Below are positions 55,188 through 64,000 of a stretch of DNA of 64,000 nucleotides, piece by piece. The notes under the pieces are model-generated. The model did no database searches. It was not told the origin of the DNA and worked only from the letters and a program-made list of their open reading frames with translations. The number at the start of each line of letters is the position of its first letter. Position 1 is the first letter of the stretch. A program made the translations under genes and the position numbers. The DNA comes from Cloacimonetes bacterium UBA5284 (lineage in GTDB: Bacteria > Cloacimonadota > Cloacimonadia > Cloacimonadales > Cloacimonadaceae): positions 16,809 to 80,808 of the forward strand of contig DHSO01000052.1 in NCBI GenBank assembly GCA_002410505.1, read 5' to 3'.

Positions 55188-56258
55188 CTACTCTGACCTG
55201 GTTAAGATGCCATAAAGGGCTGAATTTATGTAGAAATTAGATCGTCCAAGTTTCTCTTTTTGCAGTAATCCATCTTCTGTTAATGCATCAAGGTACTTTG
55301 TGGCGGTAATCCTGCCAATATTTAAATCCCGCATGAGAAAGTCGATCTTAGTATAGGGGTGATAAAACAGGTTGTTTATCAAGTCCTGGCTATAGAACTT
55401 ATGTTCAGATCGTATCCGATGCTTATATTCAAGTAGAGAAGCCCTGATAGATTGAATTATTGAGATAGTCTGACGTGATGTCTCTTCCACTGCTTCCAGT
55501 ATAAATAATACCCATTCCTCCCACGCTTCTTCATCCCGTACTTTCTGTAGCAACCGATAGTAATCACTTTTATGTCTGACAATATATCGACTTAAGTAAA
55601 GAACAGGAATATCGAGCAGTTGTTTAAGCACCAAATACAAGACATTGATAATGCGTCCAGTACGCCCATTTCCATCATAGAAGGGGTGTATGCTCTCAAA
55701 CTGGAAGTGGATGATAGCCATTTTCACCAAAATGTCAGCATCATACACGTGGTCATCATTAATGAAAAGTTCAAGATTGCTCATGAGTTTGATTATGTCC
55801 TGGGGATTCTGAGGCGGGATATAAACTGTTTCGCCTGTTTGCTCATTTCTCAGCTCGGTTCCTGCCAAAACCCGGAAACCTGAGCGATGATTTTCGAGCT
55901 TTGCTTGAATATCGATGATAAAGTTGGAGGTTAGAAGGGAATTCTTTCGGACTAGCTCATATCCTGCCTTTAGAGCTGATACGTAGTTTTTAACTTCCTT
56001 AGCCGACGCATTGACTGCGTATTCTGGGAAAAGCTCTTCTCGGTAGAGGTCATCATCGGTTGTGATAATATTCTCTATTGCAGAACTATCTTTCGCCTCT
56101 TGGAGTGAGAGAGTGTTTATCAGAATTGCTTGGTTTGGTATGCTTGCAGAAATACCCTTCAATTCAGCCAGATACCGATGTGCAGATGCCGTTTTTTTAA
56201 GAATTGCTTTGGTCTCTAAGTCTATTTCTGGGGGTAAAAATTTGGGAATAGTGCTCAT
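55188..56258 (-). CDS. Fic-domain AMP-transferase with winged-helix tail
   Basis: The 356-aa protein carries the Fic motif HPFYDGNGRTGR near residue 200 with complete catalytic residues. The N-terminal inhibitory helix contains SSAIEN (S/TxxxE N type), so it is probably self-restrained (class II). The last 90 residues look like a winged helix (LMRDLNIGRITATKYLDALTE). Fic enzymes AMPylate proteins; those in class II often also act as regulators. Its ATG overlaps the stop of the preceding small ORF (ATGA). It may regulate the island or serve as a toxin-type arm. Confidence 0.92.
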   Translation of the reverse strand: MSTIPKFLPPEIDLETKAILKKTASAHRYLAELKGISASIPNQAILINTLSLQEAKDSSAIENIITTDDDLYREELFPEYAVNASAKEVKNYVSALKAGYELVRKNSLLTSNFIIDIQAKLENHRSGFRVLAGTELRNEQTGETVYIPPQNPQDIIKLMSNLELFINDDHVYDADILVKMAIIHFQFESIHPFYDGNGRTGRIINVLYLVLKQLLDIPVLYLSRYIVRHKSDYYRLLQKVRDEEAWEEWVLFILEAVEETSRQTISIIQSIRASLLEYKHRIRSEHKFYSQDLINNLFYHPYTKIDFLMRDLNIGRITATKYLDALTEDGLLQKEKLGRSNFYINSALYGILTRSE

Positions 56259-56467
56259 ACAGTGACTCCTGTTTGTATAGAGAATCTAGATTCTCTATAC
56301 ATGTCATTAGTGATGTATATACAAAAGTGGCTTTTCCTATGCATATCATCGGGGACATGTATACGAAAGTGGCTTTTTCTATACATATCTACAAACTGCT
56401 CTTGCATAATAGCCAATCGAATTTGTGCTTGTTGGTCTGTGATATTGAAAGCCTTAAGTGAAATCAT
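56255..56467 (-). CDS. 70-aa ORF with 14-residue repeats, coupled to fic
   Basis: An ATG at 56467 with GAGAGAGG upstream (inside the helicase 3' end) opens a 70-codon frame ending in TGA that overlaps the fic ATG. The first 27 residues (ISLKAFNITDQQAQIRLAIM) are unique; then come three imperfect 14-residue repeats DM(Y/H)R(K/E)S(H/R)F. The repeat DNA has 42-base period and each unit forms a GTATA...TATAC hairpin. It may be a small partner of Fic, an antitoxin-like peptide or just a leader whose DNA repeats are operators. Not recognised. Confidence 0.45.
   Translation of the reverse strand: MISLKAFNITDQQAQIRLAIMQEQFVDMYRKSHFRIHVPDDMHRKSHFCIYITNDMYRESRFSIQTGVTV
56275..56389. repeat. Three 42-bp palindromic repeats upstream of fic
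   Basis: A 26-base perfect palindrome (56275-56300; GTATAGAGAATCT arms) is followed by two units at 56313-56347 and 56357-56389 sharing AAAGTGGCTTT, 42 bases apart, each with ends ATGTATA/TATACAT or close variants. Confidence 0.8.
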
Positions 56468-56471
56468 AGCA

Positions 56472-59400
56472 CTACCTCTCTCCAAAGATATTCTCGTTGG
56501 CTGCAATGATCTCTTTCCAATCGCTGTCATATCTAAACCTGATAACATGCCAGCCTGTATCTTCAAGATCATTGGTAATTATTCTGTCTTTAGCCTGTTG
56601 ATCTGGTGAATCATGCACGGGACCATCAATGAAGACTGCAACGTATTTGTCTTTATAGAGATAATCCGGTTGGGTATGGCAGGATTCTATGAGTTCCTGC
56701 GCATGAGTAGGCAGGTTGTAACCATTGTTGTAAAGATAGTCCAGCCATTTGACTTCCAGGCTGGAGCCGTTTAGGTTCTTTAATCTCTCATAGTGCTCCA
56801 CCCGAGAGTACTCACTGGAAGAGCGAGACAAGTCTGAGCTGAGTAGATTAATCAGTATATCAACTATTGCCTTACGATCCAGCAATTCATGATCGGTCTG
56901 GTTCGAATAGCTCATCAGGCAATCGTAGCAGGCAGCTTCACAAGGCTCTTTTGACTGAGGTGCTTTTAACAAGTCTTCAAACGAGATGGGATCATAGTGG
57001 CAGAGTTCTATCGCTTCTCTGATAACTTGATTGAACCCTGAGTTATCAATGACTCGCTTTAACACTCCAGCTCCACCTTCAGTAGCTTCGTAGAAGAGGA
57101 TTGACTTTCTATTGTCTCTCGACGGTAACGATTCTGCTGAAAGCTCGTTATCTTCCAATTCAAAGACCCTCTGGATGGCATTCTTCATGGCTGCCTGTAA
57201 AGATGCGAGTATGGTGTCGCTCACACTCACCTGAGGTTCAAACAAGAGGCAATTCTTGGTGTCACTTACAAAGGGACGAACCAGTATCTTCGATTTACCC
57301 ATAGGTGAATCATCATCGGTATCTTCACTATCGTGTTTACCCCAATACCCACGCTCTGTATCCAAGACAAAACCAGGTCGTTGGGATTTATACCCCATGT
57401 TTATACGCCAGATCATAGCAGAATCACCGTAGGTCAAGACTGCCAAGCACTCATCACCTCTCATGACTTTAGCGCTTACACAGGATAGGCGACCTGAACG
57501 TGAAGCGAAGCGTATTGTTGTTCGGATATCAAAACCGAGTTTTAGGCGTTCTTCTTCATCGCAGTTAATCTGATCTCTGCGTTTAGCTACTACATTCTGA
57601 AGTCTGAAAAGGTTAGATATAGTCTTATCTAAATCGCTTCCGCAGTGTTCGCATTTATCATATTTCTGCTTGTTTGCTCCAACTTCCAGAACATGCAAAT
57701 ATCCACATTGAGGGCAGAGCTTTGCTTCGCTGGTTGTAACATTGTTCTGGTCATCCTGAGCAGGCATGATAACCTGGTGAATGATGTATCGGGAACCTTC
57801 ATGATAGACAAAAGACCGAGGTCCGAATTCGGTAATGGCTAAGAAACGTGGTCTGGATAGATACTCATCTTTACCGCTTCTCAATCTTCTACCGGGAATA
57901 AAGGCAGAGAGTGGCAGACGAGGGAAGTTATAACCGGGGAGAAAGCCTTCACTGGCAAAATAACGATAACTATAGAAATCTGATTGAATGGCACCACTTG
58001 AAGATGTAAGTAGTTCCAGTTGTGATTCAGCTTCTCTCCTGAGCCGTTTAGCTTGGTCTTTGTCCGATTGCTTCCGGGAAACATCGAGGATTATCTTATT
58101 CTGCACTTCCTGTTGACGTAGAGCGGCTTTATATAAGCCTCGCCAGCGTTCGCAGGATTGCTCAAACTGCATGGGAAGCTGGTTCAGGATGTCATTCAAC
58201 CAATCAGGAGTATACCATATAGAAGTAATGATATCATCTTCGATAGAACTGATGATCCTAGATGCTCTGGACAAAGCTCTCTGCCTAATCGTAAAATCCT
58301 GCAAAGCATTTTGAATATCTGGTAAGAGATCAAGCGTAGGCGGTTGCCCAGTGATATCGATTACTTCGGTTAGAGTATTACCTAGCTTCATCTTGGCTTC
58401 GGATAGCCAGATAGCATTGATATGCGAGTGTAGCATATCCTCATTAGCCAAATCAATCTGAGGGGTTGCAACCGACCCTGAGACCATGTTGACAGGACGT
58501 TTGAAGAAATACTGATCATGCGGACTTCCGGTGGAGCAATACGTGAATACCAATGCCGGTTGACCGCCCCTTCCGGCACGCCCACTGCGCTGAGCATAGT
58601 TCGCAGGAGTAGGTGGAACATTACGCATGTTAACCACATTTAAGAGTGAAATATCTATACCTAATTCCATAGTTGGGGAGCAGTATAATATGGGCAGTTT
58701 AGCTTCCCGGAAGTCATCTTCTCTGCGTTCCCTTTCGTCATAGGACACTTGGGCCGTATGCTCCTTGGAATATAAACCCCGGGTAGATGCAGCTATGAAT
58801 TGGTAGAATTCCTTAAAGTACTGGTTTACAGGTTGTCCTTCCAAAGAAAGCGAAGTTTGACGTATGGGATCATATGCTCCCTTCGAACCATCTCCGGCCT
58901 TCCAGATCATCGAATCAGCAACTAATTGATATCCGGGCACGTCATCAACTTTGCTGTCTTTCACTTTCTCGATGATACCATAGGTAATCAGCCCGTCCAG
59001 AAGATTCTCAATAATTTGCCGTGTATCATCTAAAGTAATCTTCTGATCGTAGTTACTGATAGTATTTTTTCGCCTGAGGAACTGTCCAAAACCGCTTCTG
59101 GTGGAAAGATATGTGTCTCCGCCGTAGTCTCCCTTTTTCCGTGACCTTGGATATAGCACAGAGGCATGGGTTAGCTGTTTGGTCTGCTCATTCTCATCAA
59201 AGCCCCAGGGAGGCACAAGACGCTGCCCGCTCTGCTGGAGAATCCTTTCCTGATCCTGCTGATTAAGGTAGGATACTTTGATGGCAAGTTCTCTTCTCAT
59301 CCAATCAAGCAGGGCTTTCAGGATGGTTTTCCTGGTTTCTATATCGGTATTGGCAATAGCAGGATGACAGCTTGCCCATTGATCATTATCGGCAGCTAAC

Positions 59401-61640
59401 TCCTCGATTGAAAGATATTCAATTTCCAAGAGACCTGTTTGTTCAAGATTAGGAGCATTAACCCTCCATCCTCTTTTCAAATCACGATACAGGTGATATC
59501 CCAGGACGTTTCTCAGAGCTCGTTCAGTCTCTATCTTGGCTACACCCTTACTGGCATCTGGGTTAGATGCATATTCGTCTAAAGATAAGCTTAAACTCTC
59601 AAATACTGCTTGGGTAAGTTCACTGTGCCTGACACCTTCACTAGCTCTTTCTGCCAAAGCGTGATACAAAGCTCCCCTTAGCAGGCCAACCTGGATAAAG
59701 TCATTAAAATGGCCAGACTGCAATGATGCATCTTGTCTGTTATCGGTAAAGCTCAAGAGCTTTCGAGCTTCAGGAGGTAATTCCATATTTCGGATGTGCC
59801 TTACAGCCGATAGTGATAGAATGGTGGTAGCGGTGCTTCTACCTTCTGTGCCTAGAGCAGATAGTTTGGCAAAGTCACTTCTTTGATTGGCAGCATATGA
59901 GACCATGCAGTTGGGGCAAAACCGAAATGGAGCATTAAGGAAGAGCATCTGTCTACCCGAGTTTCTGATTTGCCCATCGGGTGTAACAAGCACTGGTTTC
60001 GGCAGATACTCTCTCCGATTGTACATGATCTTTCCATCCTGGTCTTTCCATTCTTCTGGTACTTTATCAGCATTTTCGGCTGGATTGTCAGACCATTTAT
60101 CAGCATCATTTACGTAGAGAAATCCTGCTTCCTGCTCCTCATCAAAGACTCTTTCGTTCAGTTCTCTGGGGACAAACCGCCAAACCTCCTTCTCCTCATC
60201 GAAGACCTTGGTGACTGTGTAGTACTCCTGTCCACAGTGACGGCAAAATGCCATGGGGAGCAGTATCTTATCTTTGTTGCTATTGGGAACGAACAACTGC
60301 CTCTGGACAGTCAGGTGCCTGATGTCATTCTCATCGAGAGATGCATAGACAGTATCCCCTCTGCTGATGAACTGGTGCAGCTTAAAGGCGAATACAGGAA
60401 ATCCGTTACTCGGATTTATGGTTTTAACCCCTAACAACAGGGCATGCTGGATCGCACTTTTACAGGTTGAATGATCAATGCCTGTGAGTTTACTGAGCTT
60501 CTCAGCACCGCCATCCTTGCCGGAGATACACTTTGCCGATGATCGATACAATCTGCCTGTAACCGGGTCAGTCTCTACTCCGAAGGTGGTCTCTATCCAT
60601 GAGAAAAATGCATCTTGATTGATATCATCTATGTTTGCATCATTGGCCTTGAGCGTACTATCTATTGAATCCCTGAGCTTAGAAATAACCGCAGGGCTAT
60701 CAAAATCGAACTCGTTGGTCAAGCGTTGAAGCGATTCTCCGATCACATTTTCTGGCTCAACCTTGCTTCCGAAGAGTAAGGATGCGACTCTGGAGATTTC
60801 ACGATTTTGCTCCAAGCGATCACCTGTACTGGATAGGGTGGCTGAGGTTCCCACGCAGATCACCTTCTCAGCCTTTGTGGCATCTATTGTCCTTCTGATC
60901 AACATTGCCACATCAGCCCCTTGGCGACCACGGTAGGTGTGCAGTTCGTCCAGGACTAAGTATTTGAGGTTTTTGCAGGCATGAACCAGAGGGGTCTCAT
61001 TGGGTCTGGTCAGGATTAGCTCCAGCATCACGTAGTTGGTCAACAATATATCCGGAGGATTAGAGCATATTTCCAGCTTTGCCTGCTCAGACTCCTGGCC
61101 GGTGTATCGCTTGAATGTAACGGGCTTTGTATCGTAACTAAAACCCCAATTAACGAATTTACTCAGTTCTTTTTCCTGACTATTTGCCAGAGCATTCATA
61201 GGATAGACAATAATGGCTTTGATGCCTTTCCCGCTGCCCGTCTTTAGAATGTGATTCACTATAGGTATGATGTATGCCAAGCTCTTTCCTGAGCCAGTAC
61301 CTGTGGTAAGTATGTAGTTGAGTCCTTGGTCTGCTCGTTTGATCGCCTCCGTTTGATGCCGGTGTAACTGCATTTGTTTACCAAAGTCAGTTTCATCTCT
61401 CTTGATTCTGAATATTTGCTTGCATAGCGGATGCAGAATATTAGACTTGATCAATTCTTCAATGGATTCTCCAGACTCGAAAAACGGGCTTAACTGGATA
61501 AGTGGATCGGGCCAGAGTAAGCCATCTTTCAACTCATTAGCGACCATTTCTTTGATCGAATCGTCTTTGATTGTGATAAAGCCCTTAACGAAAGAGCAGT
61601 AATCAGCAATCAGCTTTTCCCTAAGTTCGAAGACATTCAT
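56472..61640 (-). CDS. DUF1998 DEAD/DEAH helicase with C-terminal Vsr-like nuclease
   Basis: The 1722-aa protein starts at 61640 (GGGAGG upstream). Motifs: HRHQTEAIKRA and Walker A TTGTGSGKSLAYI near 115, YLVLDELHTYRGRQGADV near 230, VGTSATLSS near 265, and helicase C-terminal SPTMELGIDISLLN and QRSGRAGRGGQ near 1035-1075. A zinc ribbon (CPQCGYLHV, CEHCGSDL) lies near 1330, DUF1998 features EATEGGAGVLKRV and CEAACYDCLMSYSN near 1535-1585, and the last 90 residues (QPDYLYKDKYVAVFIDGPVHD, GWHVIRFRY) look like a Vsr/DUF559 nuclease. It combines DrmA/DrmB or DruE features with a nuclease. It leads the island operon. Confidence 0.85.
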   Translation of the reverse strand: MNVFELREKLIADYCSFVKGFITIKDDSIKEMVANELKDGLLWPDPLIQLSPFFESGESIEELIKSNILHPLCKQIFRIKRDETDFGKQMQLHRHQTEAIKRADQGLNYILTTGTGSGKSLAYIIPIVNHILKTGSGKGIKAIIVYPMNALANSQEKELSKFVNWGFSYDTKPVTFKRYTGQESEQAKLEICSNPPDILLTNYVMLELILTRPNETPLVHACKNLKYLVLDELHTYRGRQGADVAMLIRRTIDATKAEKVICVGTSATLSSTGDRLEQNREISRVASLLFGSKVEPENVIGESLQRLTNEFDFDSPAVISKLRDSIDSTLKANDANIDDINQDAFFSWIETTFGVETDPVTGRLYRSSAKCISGKDGGAEKLSKLTGIDHSTCKSAIQHALLLGVKTINPSNGFPVFAFKLHQFISRGDTVYASLDENDIRHLTVQRQLFVPNSNKDKILLPMAFCRHCGQEYYTVTKVFDEEKEVWRFVPRELNERVFDEEQEAGFLYVNDADKWSDNPAENADKVPEEWKDQDGKIMYNRREYLPKPVLVTPDGQIRNSGRQMLFLNAPFRFCPNCMVSYAANQRSDFAKLSALGTEGRSTATTILSLSAVRHIRNMELPPEARKLLSFTDNRQDASLQSGHFNDFIQVGLLRGALYHALAERASEGVRHSELTQAVFESLSLSLDEYASNPDASKGVAKIETERALRNVLGYHLYRDLKRGWRVNAPNLEQTGLLEIEYLSIEELAADNDQWASCHPAIANTDIETRKTILKALLDWMRRELAIKVSYLNQQDQERILQQSGQRLVPPWGFDENEQTKQLTHASVLYPRSRKKGDYGGDTYLSTRSGFGQFLRRKNTISNYDQKITLDDTRQIIENLLDGLITYGIIEKVKDSKVDDVPGYQLVADSMIWKAGDGSKGAYDPIRQTSLSLEGQPVNQYFKEFYQFIAASTRGLYSKEHTAQVSYDERERREDDFREAKLPILYCSPTMELGIDISLLNVVNMRNVPPTPANYAQRSGRAGRGGQPALVFTYCSTGSPHDQYFFKRPVNMVSGSVATPQIDLANEDMLHSHINAIWLSEAKMKLGNTLTEVIDITGQPPTLDLLPDIQNALQDFTIRQRALSRASRIISSIEDDIITSIWYTPDWLNDILNQLPMQFEQSCERWRGLYKAALRQQEVQNKIILDVSRKQSDKDQAKRLRREAESQLELLTSSSGAIQSDFYSYRYFASEGFLPGYNFPRLPLSAFIPGRRLRSGKDEYLSRPRFLAITEFGPRSFVYHEGSRYIIHQVIMPAQDDQNNVTTSEAKLCPQCGYLHVLEVGANKQKYDKCEHCGSDLDKTISNLFRLQNVVAKRRDQINCDEEERLKLGFDIRTTIRFASRSGRLSCVSAKVMRGDECLAVLTYGDSAMIWRINMGYKSQRPGFVLDTERGYWGKHDSEDTDDDSPMGKSKILVRPFVSDTKNCLLFEPQVSVSDTILASLQAAMKNAIQRVFELEDNELSAESLPSRDNRKSILFYEATEGGAGVLKRVIDNSGFNQVIREAIELCHYDPISFEDLLKAPQSKEPCEAACYDCLMSYSNQTDHELLDRKAIVDILINLLSSDLSRSSSEYSRVEHYERLKNLNGSSLEVKWLDYLYNNGYNLPTHAQELIESCHTQPDYLYKDKYVAVFIDGPVHDSPDQQAKDRIITNDLEDTGWHVIRFRYDSDWKEIIAANENIFGER

Positions 61641-61713
61641 CGGTTAACCCTCCCATCGCAGATATTCAAACAGAATGACCGTACAGATGCTGTTGGCTTA
61701 TATAGGATCGTAG

Positions 61714-61923
61714 TCATTTCGATGCGTCTTTTTGTTGTTTCCGGCTTGCACCACCAGCCTTGACCCATGCATCAATCTCCGAGATCTTGAATTTGAACAA
61801 ACGCCCCATCCGATGAACCGGCATTTCGTGAGTTTCTACCCACCGATAAACGGTGTCACTGCTTACGCCCATGTATGAGCATATCTCTTTCACCGATAGC
61901 CAACGGTCACTCATCTCATTCAT
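61714..61923 (-). CDS. Excisionase-family (HTH_17) DNA-binding protein
   Basis: The 69-aa protein starts at ATG 61923, with TAGGAGAG nine bases upstream; the longer frame lacks this. DRWLSVKEICSYMGVSSDTVYRWVETHEMPVHRMGRLFKFKISEID is a complete MerR-like winged HTH of the excisionase/phage-regulator type. It is first in the island, 73 bases before the helicase gene. It could control the defence operon or once served integration; no integrase is found nearby. Confidence 0.88.
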   Translation of the reverse strand: MNEMSDRWLSVKEICSYMGVSSDTVYRWVETHEMPVHRMGRLFKFKISEIDAWVKAGGASRKQQKDASK

Positions 61924-62220
61924 GATCTCTCCTAATATCCATACTGGCAATGGTATAGGTTCTGAGGATTGGACTATTTTCACTACAAACCATCGCTGAT
62001 TTATACTTTTCGAAACCTTCTCAATTCGTCAACCGATATTTTCGGGTATTGTCCGCAGTGGTGGGGAAATACTAGAGATATTTATTGAAGAGAGGTTGAA
62101 TTCGTGGTGTGATTTGATATTGACAAATAACTGGCTTAATACATCCATGTATAGAGATAGATTAGCGTTGTGGAGAGAAGCCAATAACAGGAAATGCTTA
62201 ACACATCATGAGGAGTTTCC
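61924..62220. other. Intergenic region upstream of the island
   Basis: About 300 bases between the divergent HTH gene and a KAP remnant. It must hold the island promoter. A TTGACA is present near 62121 on the plus strand, and no other structure was recognised. Confidence 0.4.
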
Positions 62221-62623
62221 ATGTTCATATCAGACAAACCGATTAACTGTCCAGAGGGCGACATTCTAAACAGAACCGAGTTTTCGGAGAATCTGGCTGA
62301 AACAATTATTGAATGGGGTCAAACTGATAGTATCGTACTAGCAATAAATGCTAAATGGGGTTGCCCCTAAATACAAGCCCATTTTGTCTCTAATCTTACC
62401 TGATGAACTAAACGTTGATCCTGACGCTTCGGAGAAAGACCTTGATCTACTTCTACATAACCAAACAAGGGATATTGAGCAAGCCAGTATATTAGAAGGA
62501 CATGAGCTGTTAAAGAACTCCTCATTTCAAGATACTGAGCAGTATATGGAACGATTCAATAATTACAAGGCCACTATCAAAGAGCTAAACCAATCTAAAC
62601 ATGCTGCTTATCACATTTGGTGA
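62221..62623 (+). pseudogene. Remnant of a KAP-family P-loop NTPase gene
   Basis: An ATG at 62221 with GAGGAG upstream opens MFISDKPINCPEGDILNRTE and SENLAETIIEWG, the KAP-type N-terminus, then reaches INAKWG where GxWGxGKT should come, but stops at TAA 62368-62370. A second frame (62348-62623) carries 91 more codons with no recognised KAP Walker B. The NTPase core (about 400 residues) is gone, so it is probably a decayed defence NTPase. It overlaps the convergent deacetylase gene by 39 bases. Confidence 0.6.
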
Positions 62624-63571
62624 GACTAACGCGTCCTTCACCCGGCGAAGCGCAGGTTTCAGAACCAGTTCTTTAACGCTGGGGATGGTGCAGTGTTCCA
62701 GCGAGATTCTCTGCCATAGCGGAGATTGCTGTCGATTGTCCGTGATGCGGTAGCGCAGGCCGAGGCATGCCTTTATCGATGCTTCGCGACACAGATTGGG
62801 AAGCAGATTTCTGTCACATTCCCTGCCATAGGGAAAAGCGAAGAAAGGCGCAGGCTTATATCCGCTATCGCTTAGGATATCCCGATTGTGCCTTATTTCA
62901 TGCAGCATTTGCCGATAATCCAAGCGACTGAAATCTGCATGACTGTGGCTATGCAAGGCAAATTCAGCTCCGGCTTCCGATAGCTCCCGCATCATGGGCA
63001 AAGTAAGAAAAGGCTCATGCTCAGCGAGATAGCTGCTTTGATCTGTGGGACAAAATTCTTCCCAAAGCTCATCGCAGAACGCGTCTTTGCCTGAATCCGG
63101 AACGCTGAACAAGCATTGAGAAAGCTGAGCTTCAGCCCGTAGATGGTATCTATTGCAGACCTTTTGCAGATATGGTAGCAGTTGCTCTTCAGATGCGTGC
63201 CTGCAAATCTGAATAAGCTTGTGATTCCAGGCCATAGCCCTGTTATCCAAGCATTTACCCACCACAAATACCGTGAGAGGCACTTTATATTCCCTCAAAA
63301 TGGGCAAAGCTTCATGATACACAGAAGCCAAGCCATCGTCACTGCAAAGCACGGCAACCAGCCGGCCTTTTTCCGGCACACTGTGGTAGGCTTCGCTAAG
63401 GCGCCGAAAAGAAAAGCCGGCATCATGCAGATATTCGATCAGCTGCCTTAGTGCGTCACAGGATATGCCCCCGGGATAGAATTCGCGTTGAGAAGAACCT
63501 ACACTATGAAAGTAAAATAGTAAAACTGATCCTTGCAACGCTGAAATACCAATCTTGTGAAGTATCGACAA
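62585..63571 (-). CDS. Polysaccharide deacetylase (NodB-type)
   Basis: The 328-aa protein starts from TTG 63571 (AAGGATC upstream). NodB motifs: AVLCSDDGLASV near residue 75 (usual TFDDG with variations), FALHSHSHADFSRL near 208 for zinc His ligands and FFAFPYGRECDRNLL near 243. Such enzymes remove N-acetyl groups from chitin-like or peptidoglycan chains or from lipopolysaccharide intermediates. There is no signal peptide or membrane anchor, as in Agd3-like or glycan-biosynthetic deacetylases. Its 3' end runs into the KAP remnant, marking the border of the defence island. Confidence 0.88.
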   Translation of the reverse strand: MSILHKIGISALQGSVLLFYFHSVGSSQREFYPGGISCDALRQLIEYLHDAGFSFRRLSEAYHSVPEKGRLVAVLCSDDGLASVYHEALPILREYKVPLTVFVVGKCLDNRAMAWNHKLIQICRHASEEQLLPYLQKVCNRYHLRAEAQLSQCLFSVPDSGKDAFCDELWEEFCPTDQSSYLAEHEPFLTLPMMRELSEAGAEFALHSHSHADFSRLDYRQMLHEIRHNRDILSDSGYKPAPFFAFPYGRECDRNLLPNLCREASIKACLGLRYRITDNRQQSPLWQRISLEHCTIPSVKELVLKPALRRVKDALVSPNVISSMFRLV

Positions 63572-64000
63572 TCTCTGATCCTTACCTGTAACTAAGACAA
63601 TTTAACGCAAGAGAAAAAATAGAGTCCGAATCATGATTTACAAAGGATTTCGCCGGTGATTTGGAACCACACAATGTGTATCGATGGGCATCACAACAAG
63701 GTTTATGTTTCATTAACTTTTCCGACTCCCTTTGTAATATAATAAAGAATATTCGGTTTCATTATGCATTTTTCCATGTGCCAGAGTAGTTAAACATTGT
63801 CAAGAAATTTGTCTAAAACTCTGAATTTATTCCGATGAGTACTACACAGCAACACATCTCAACAGCGAGCTTCAGCGAACATTCAACAAGTTCGTAGTAC
63901 TATACAACGACTCGCTAGCGCCGCCAACTGCCATAGGCACGACAGTTGATAGCGCGGGGTGAAAGCTCGGGGTCCCAGCAAAATTGCGCAGCCATTTTGT
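63572..64000. other. Right-edge non-coding region
   Basis: About 430 bases without a supported gene. The left half is AT-rich; from about 63900 composition becomes GC-richer with a hairpin CAACTG...CAGTTG at about 63923-63950. No tRNA or transposase fragment could be identified before the window ends. Confidence 0.4.

Noticed and set aside
63840..64000. Start of an insertion sequence or rRNA at the right edge
   Set aside because: GC rises and a hairpin is present, but no transposase frame or rRNA signature is visible before the window ends.

Overview
The window reads as a chromosome segment of an anaerobic, Gram-negative, fermentative bacterium. The best guess is Candidatus Cloacimonadota (WWE1/Cloacimonetes) or a close relative in the wider Fibrobacteres-Chlorobi-Bacteroidetes neighbourhood. 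The guess rests on secreted proteins ending in FlgD-like sorting domains with a YPNPFNPST-type motif, a sensory [FeFe]-hydrogenase, an Rnf/Nqr-type redox pump, lipoproteins, large beta-rich outer-membrane proteins, and a PEP/pyruvate-binding protein beside a divergent GAPDH. No 16S rRNA or tRNA gene was seen, so the placement is inference.

Layout, left to right. 1-3.5 kb: 3'-part of a sensory hydrogenase gene coupled to a PP2C phosphatase, then a convergent ndk pair. 3.5-12.1 kb: uvrB, an HU gene with a clear terminator, a TPR lipoprotein, a UmuD-like peptidase, a giant exported protein and a TauE/SafE transporter. 12.1-17.1 kb: a compact rnf/nqr-like operon (D-G-E-A plus an NqrF-type NADH subunit, no nqrA/rnfC/rnfB), then a conserved hypothetical and a zinc-ribbon microprotein. 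17.1-28 kb: rsmA, another exported beta-rich protein, about 0.9 kb of non-coding DNA with a 49-bp perfect palindrome, the SRP RNA gene (not in any ORF), an M14 peptidase, and a run of lipoprotein, deacetylase, OB-fold, cupin and M42 peptidase genes. 28-45 kb: PEP/pyruvate-binding protein, GAPDH, a secreted FlgD-sorted protein, ArsC-like reductase, YgjP-like peptidase, then a minus-strand run of sigma-54 regulator, DinG, murB and ABC permease genes joined by 4-base overlaps.

45.3-62.6 kb is a defence-type island, all on the minus strand and tightly packed. In transcription order it holds an excisionase-like HTH protein, a 1722-aa DUF1998 helicase with a C-terminal Vsr/DUF559-like nuclease, a repeat-bearing 70-aa ORF overlapping a Fic gene, a DrmD-like SNF2 helicase, a four-helix-bundle (S23) protein, a PglX/DrmMI-like adenine methyltransferase, a DUF4062 protein and a small membrane protein. 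This looks like a compact relative of class 1 DISARM in which the DUF1998 helicase and a nuclease are one polypeptide and no separate drmC is present. The methyltransferase gene carries several in-frame copies of a short dispersed repeat (8 codons, TTSPSGHL), two of them just before catalytic motifs I and IV. A broken KAP-type NTPase gene lies at the upstream end. The window closes with a polysaccharide deacetylase gene and about 430 bases with no gene seen.

All calls are from reading sequence and protein motifs; no database search was run. Gene starts were moved to internal ATGs where a ribosome binding site, signal peptide or overlap pattern supported it.
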